This document shows, piece by piece, positions 60,106 through 64,000 of a stretch of DNA of 64,000 nt (the first letter of the stretch is position 1; every line of letters begins with the position of its first letter). The stretch comes from Hirudo medicinalis. Taxonomy: Eukaryota > Annelida > Clitellata > Hirudinida > Hirudinidae. The DNA lies in contig MPNW01000253.1 in NCBI GenBank assembly GCA_011800805.1, positions 52,707-116,706 on the forward strand. Reading direction: 5' to 3'. The notes beneath the pieces were generated by a model, which worked only from the letters and a program-made list of their open reading frames with translations, ran no database searches and was not told where the DNA came from. The position numbers were made by a program, and so were the translations under genes.

Positions 60106-61723
60106 GCAACAACATCAACAACAACAATGCACCAAATGGTCACATGTGGCTGGATTGTGGGGTGTTGAATTGAAGTTTGAACTTGTTGACCTCCCTAATG
60201 CTCAACAGCTGCATGTCAAGGATGAAGATGGGCATGAAACTCTCGAAGTCCTGATTTATCAAAAATAAATTTAAATTTAATATTTACTAAAATAAATTGA
60301 AGTAATTTAAATTTCAATAACATTCATTTGTTTGGATTTATTACCCAATAAAAGTGCTAATAATGAAATGTGACTTCAAAGATGGACCCACTGATTGCGT
60401 GTGGTAAACTGCAAACTTGTCTTTTTTGCAAGCCAAGAACTTCCTGCCTCTTGCACCTTCGAGTTTTGCAAATCCCTGAAGAAAGACGAACGAGACTCAA
60501 GAATTTGGAATAAAGGAGAACAACGTACGACGCGACTTAAACCTCACTCTCATGCTATGTTCTCAGCACAATGGCTAACTGAAAGTAGTTAAGGGTAAAC
60601 TTCTCCAAAAATACTTGTAACAAATAAATTATTATTGCAAAATTTATATTATTTGCTAAAATTTTAAACACAAAGTAAAATTTATTGTATGTCCATGTCA
60701 TTGCAAATGTCCTTCAGTAATTAAAAAGGTTCAAAGCTAATTTCTGACTTTTCTTAAAAAAATCATTGGAAATCACATCAATCCCTCCTCCAACCTGCAT
60801 GTCAGGAGAATGGAAAATTCCACCCGGTTTAAAAACCACCTGAAAATAATAAATTGCAACAATGGACTTAAAAATTATTAAATGTGAAAAACTGAGCAAG
60901 AAACATTTGCTCATCTTGTCTAAGTCATCGAGTCCACAATTTTTAAGTCAAATATAACTTATCTATATAATTGCAAAAAATTATATCTGAAATTATGACC
61001 GACACCTTATATTTCTACTCAATTAAACATTCCGTAAACGTTATGCGTTACATAAATGTTATGCTAATTGAAGTAATAAGTCATAAAAATATAATTTATC
61101 ATGCTTCATTGATTCAAGACTTAGCAGGATGTTACAACTTTTGAAAACCTACATTGGTTGAGCTGTCGATGATGAACTTCATGATGATGGAGGTCCACCA
61201 TGACATGTCGTCTGAATTTAAGACATGTTCATGACAAATAACGATGAAGTTATTTCAATGATTATTAACAAAATAAATATATGATAATTGCTATTAATAT
61301 GTCAACCAATAAATGGTGGAGCGAGAGGCATTAAAAGAATTAGAATTAGTGAAATCAGTGAACTCTAATCAGTGAATTAGAGTTGTTATTATTTGATGAC
61401 TGCACTCGATGACATGAAATTGAAAGTTTTTAATGCTCAAATTAAACATTCTTTCAGAAATCATGATGATGTTCATGATGACGTTCATGATGTTTGTGAT
61501 AATGTTCGTGATGTTGTTTGTGGTGATGTTTGTGATGTTGTTTTTCTGTTTTTGTTCAATAAGAAATAAATAAAAAAAAATAAGTAAGAAATAAAGTAAT
61601 GAACAACAGATGAAATTATAAATACCAAAGCAACAAATGAATTCCACAAACCTGAGCTGTCAGAAGCAAAGGTGATGGCTGTTTTGTGTTTCATAATAAT
61701 TCGGAACTGGTAAGGGTGCTGGT
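56369..61723 (-). CDS. ARAP-like PH-PH-ArfGAP protein, 5' end beyond the visible exons
   Basis: Minus-strand gene assembled from 14 phase-consistent exons: 61723-61652, 61211-61153, 60839-60795, 60475-60392, 60250-60144, 59617-59533, 58329-58269, 58084-58031, 57917-57838, 57543-57455, 57136-57073, 56872-56804, 56685-56658, 56427-56369; 317 aa to TGA. The first exons carry the end of a PH domain (HPYQFRIIMKHKTAITFASD, DDMSWWTSIIMKF). A second PH domain runs GFAKLEGARGRKF to FIFDTQEEMNSWKQAI. Then comes a complete ArfGAP zinc finger, CADCGSEGPEWASINFGI to LCQNC (CxxC-16-CxxC), with arginine finger GIHRN and KSLRMDFKVWSEQLIK. An FSGAD block follows. Such proteins stimulate GTP hydrolysis on Arf, steered by phosphoinositides. 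Tandem PH before ArfGAP points to ARAP, yet no RhoGAP, RA or further PH follows. Upstream exons were not found. Confidence 0.8.
58395..58720 (+). mobile_element. 3' fragment of a non-LTR retrotransposon
   Basis: In an ARAP-like intron, opposite strand. One frame reads KYSCCLWIVRPWNTLSVEIV, then NSSTVSHFNVL, matching the C-terminal tail of Jockey/CR1-type ORF2 ('fs-Rvv--WN-Lp-evv-as-s--Fk'). A downstream GTCCAAAGGGCCCTTCGGTT hairpin-like word and AATAAA-type words near 58700 look like the 3' UTR end. The RT domain is absent; 5'-truncated. Confidence 0.6.
59731..59926 (+). repeat. tRNA-derived SINE copy, plus orientation
   Basis: In an ARAP-like intron. Contains ACAGTCGTAATGTGTCGTGT, the B box TGTTCGAAACC, then GCACCCTTGGGAAGGAGCAC, AAGCGCCTCTGAAGCTATGC and the tail GGTGCTATATAAATAAAC. 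The A box region (GTTGGCGGCATGGGTTAAG) has decayed. With 36757 it allows the family consensus to be laid out end to end. Confidence 0.82.
60077..60127. repeat. CAA microsatellite
   Basis: Run of about 16 ACA/CAA triplets with GCA and TCA interruptions, inside an ARAP-like intron just after (on the minus strand) the exon at 60250-60144. Confidence 0.75.
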
Positions 61724-61799
61724 CTGCAGGCTACAAGAAGAATAACAAAGGACTATGTCGGCATCATAACCATCGACCTAATTATTCTTGGCAGTAGTA

Positions 61800-62420
61800 G
61801 TCATTGAGAGTCTCACATGCTCATCATATTCAACAAGAGTGTAAAAGAGATCCAGGAGAGACAATTCAAGAGCTGGCCTCAAAAATTAGAAAGGCAGCGG
61901 CGATTTTACAAAAATCTCTAATCCACTGGATGAAGCTCTGAGAACTAATTTCATATGCAAAGTACAGAATGAAGAGGTCTTGAAGGCCTTATTTTGAGTC
62001 TCTGATGACGAACTCTCTTTTCAAAAGGCGGTGGAAATAGAATCAACAGCTGCAGCAGTGAAAGAAACTGCTTACTCAGAAAATTCAGAAAGTACAATCT
62101 GGAGGAAACAGGGAGAAGAGCGATTCAAGCCTACAGACAAATACACTTAAGTCAGGAAGGACATTCAACAAATTTCAGTCACGACAGCCAAATTCAACAT
62201 GCTACAAATGTGGAAATCGAGGACATCGGGCCAATGCTTGCAAGGTTGTCAATGTGATATGTAACTTCTGTGGGGTCAAGGGGCATTTGGCGAAAGTCTG
62301 TTTCAAGAAACACTCCAACCTCCCGAGTAAGCCAAAATCTATTGATAGTTCAAGAAATGTCAGTCAACCAAGGAGGAGCAGCTTAAACAATTGGCCTCCA
62401 TCGAATATTTTTACATTCAT
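61800..62420 (+). pseudogene. broken Ty3/gypsy gag with two CCHC zinc knuckles
   Basis: Frames interrupted by stops and shifts carry gag-like blocks (ECKRDPGETIQELASKIRKA; then LDEALRTNFICKVQNEEVLK; then ELSFQKAVEIESTAAAVKET) followed by two zinc knuckles, CYKCGNRGHRANAC and CNFCGVKGHLAKVC. This order is typical of gypsy retrotransposon gag proteins, which package the element RNA. No protease, reverse transcriptase, integrase or LTR is seen in the window. Clearly inactive. Confidence 0.65.
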
Positions 62421-62464
62421 ATTATTATATTCATATTGTTATAACTGCGGAACTAAAATAATTA

Positions 62465-63635
62465 CAGTCAAATCTCATTACTATGCCACCTCACTACTAT
62501 GCCACTCTCACTATTATACCACTTTTGCTCGGTCCCGACAAAATTCAATACAAAATAAATTTACTGTGCCACTATTGTGTGACTGTTAAAAGGCACGAGT
62601 CGTGAAAAAGTCTATTTCTGCGCAATGCTCGAGGAAAGAAAAACAAGCAAAGGATCATTCTCCTGGTTGGGGCAAACATGAGCGGCAGCGAGAAGTTCCC
62701 TCTTCTGGTGATTGGCTATTCCAAGAGAACCCGTGCCTTCAAGAACAAGGAGATCCCGGTCGAGTACAAGACGAACTCGAAGGCATGGATGATGGTGGAG
62801 CTTTTCGAGGAGATGTTGCGTGCATGGGACAGACGACTCAAAGTGCTGGTCTGTCTCGATAACTTCTCCGGCCACCCTCCCGAGCTCCAGCTGAACAACA
62901 TCCAACTGGTCTTCTTCCCACCCAACACGACAGCCAATTCGCAACCAATGGATCAAGGAATCATAGAGAACCTCAAGCGCCACTACAAGAAGCTCCTGCT
63001 ATGTCGCCGACTTGAGGCCATGGATGAGGGAAAGGAGTTCAAGTCCATGTTGCTCAATGCTCTACACGACAGAGCAGGTCGGCAAGTCGACGATCAGGAA
63101 CTGTTTCGCGAAGGCCAAGTTCATCGAAGAGGAGATCCAAACTGAGGCACAGGATGCGGAGCTGCTCGAGATCTGAGAAGCTCTGCCTGCCGAGGAAAAG
63201 ATGCATGAGAACGGGGAGATCGAGCTGTCTGACTTTCTCAAAGCCGACGAGCGCCTCGCGACTGGCGGGTTTTTCACGCTGGAGGAGATGCTGTGCAGTG
63301 CGGAGCTGGTGGAAAGAGAAGATGACGAGAGATAACTGTCGAGGAGGAAATCGTTCCGTTCGAGGAAGCTCAGCGCGCTTGGAGCACTGTCCGGAAGTTC
63401 ATGCAACAGAGAAGCGGGAAGCCCGTTGTGATACAAGTGTGCGATCGGCTAGACAACGAGATGCACGAGATCCGCTAAAAGAAGATGCGCCAGCCGACGA
63501 TTCTTGAGAGCTTTGGACTGATGGGTAACTTGAGAAAATAAAGCCGTTTTTACAAACCCTCGTTACTATGCCACCCTCACTAGTTTGCCACTCTTGCTCG
63601 GTCTCGACAGGTGGCATAGTAACAAGATTTGACTG
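62465..63635 (+). mobile_element. pogo/Tigger-like DNA transposon, internally deleted
   Basis: Ends are near-identical inverted repeats, CAGTCAAATCTCATTACTAT at the left and CAGTCAAATCTTGTTACTAT read inward from the right, both continuing GCCACC. TA flanks both sides (62463-62464, 63636-63637), the expected target duplication. The frame from 62678 encodes the central DDE domain of a pogo/Tigger (CENP-B-like) transposase: GSEKFPLLVIGYSKR, KAWMMVELFEEML, VLVCLDNFSGHPPE (second catalytic Asp) and NTTANSQPMDQGIIENLK (third Asp region). The N-terminal DNA-binding domain and the first catalytic Asp are missing, so it is non-autonomous. GC content is far above its surroundings, suggesting a recent arrival. 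Confidence 0.82.
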
Positions 63636-63930
63636 TATGTTTATATTTAATTTCGTTATATTATATTCACTATCATTTTGCTCCATGGAGTCGATATATT
63701 ATTACTGCACAAACAGCCCACTTGCAAATTATAGAGGCCCACTAAAATACAGGACATTGAAGAACATTCCTACTCAGCAAATAATCATGCAACTGATCAT
63801 TACGCGATAACTGGCAACAGGATTATTACGTAAGCGTAGTATTTACAGGTAATACCACTCACTTGTTAACTGAATATTTGCTGAATAAATCCAACAATAA
63901 ACTCGGCACAAATTAAGCCCCTTCATTTAT
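63636..63930. other. no clear feature, possible gypsy remainder
   Basis: Right flank of the Tigger-like element. A frame around 63740-63800 is weakly reminiscent of sequence following gag zinc knuckles, so the Tigger copy may have inserted into the gypsy relic, but I cannot show this. Confidence 0.3.
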
Positions 63931-64000
63931 TACAATATTATTACATTCATATTATTATATTCATATTATTACATTCATATTATTATATTCATATTATTAC
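63931..64000. repeat. 14-bp tandem repeat reaching the window edge
   Basis: Alternating units ATTATTACATTCAT and ATTATTATATTCAT, about five copies, cut by the window end. The same units occur at 62410-62445, left of the Tigger-like element, so the array may have been split or duplicated. Confidence 0.75.

Noticed and set aside
62612..62983. Minus-strand frame of 123 codons inside the Tigger-like element
   Set aside because: It is the antisense shadow of the transposase frame, kept open by local GC bias.

Overview
The window is eukaryotic nuclear DNA from a bilaterian animal. It is strongly AT-rich, with intron-rich genes, mostly GT-AG introns and several families of transposable elements. 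The gene set is metazoan: RRM2, an ICAP1-like PTB protein, a ONECUT factor, an adhesion GPCR, a TEX14-like pseudokinase, RFC1, PTPDC1, a MICU2/3-type protein and an ARAP-like ArfGAP. Gene size, AT bias and the tRNA-derived SINE family fit a lophotrochozoan such as an annelid, but the taxon is an inference and cannot be fixed from the sequence alone. I rebuilt gene models by hand from splice sites, reading phase and protein family knowledge.

Layout. 722-874 (+): last exon of ribonucleotide reductase small subunit. 1609-2288: decayed hAT transposon. 2691-3224 (+): two-exon ICAP1-like (ITGB1BP1) gene. 6096-4448 (-): ONECUT-type CUT-domain gene whose homeodomain is missing or very divergent. 7008-18100 (+): 26-exon adhesion GPCR of about 2,297 aa (signal peptide, cadherin-like repeats, FN3-like domain, about 29 EGF repeats, hormone-receptor domain, GAIN/GPS, seven TM segments, cytoplasmic tail). 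18101-21841: gene-free, repeat-rich. 21842-26829 (+): TEX14-like ankyrin/pseudokinase protein of about 1,335 aa. About 27506-38763 (+): RFC1. 39672-45544 (+): PTPDC1-like phosphatase of 573 aa. 46292-55680 (+): MICU2/3-type mitochondrial calcium-uptake regulator of 496 aa. 61723-56369 (-): 3' part of an ARAP-like gene (PH-PH-ArfGAP) that stops without a RhoGAP domain. 61800-64000: a broken Ty3/gypsy gag followed by a GC-rich pogo/Tigger-like DNA transposon.

The genes do not form an operon or a common pathway. RRM2 and RFC1 both serve DNA replication but are 27 kb apart. Mobile DNA includes a recurrent tRNA-derived SINE family (six clear copies plus two fragments, both orientations), Tc1/mariner, hAT, pogo/Tigger, gypsy and LINE 3' ends. 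Most copies lie inside introns.

Most unusual features: the adhesion GPCR has a very long EGF array, a GPS that appears unable to self-cleave, one GC-AG intron and one apparent GA-AG intron. The ONECUT and ARAP-like genes each seem to have lost a hallmark C-terminal domain. The RFC1 start codon appears to be split off from the rest of the gene.
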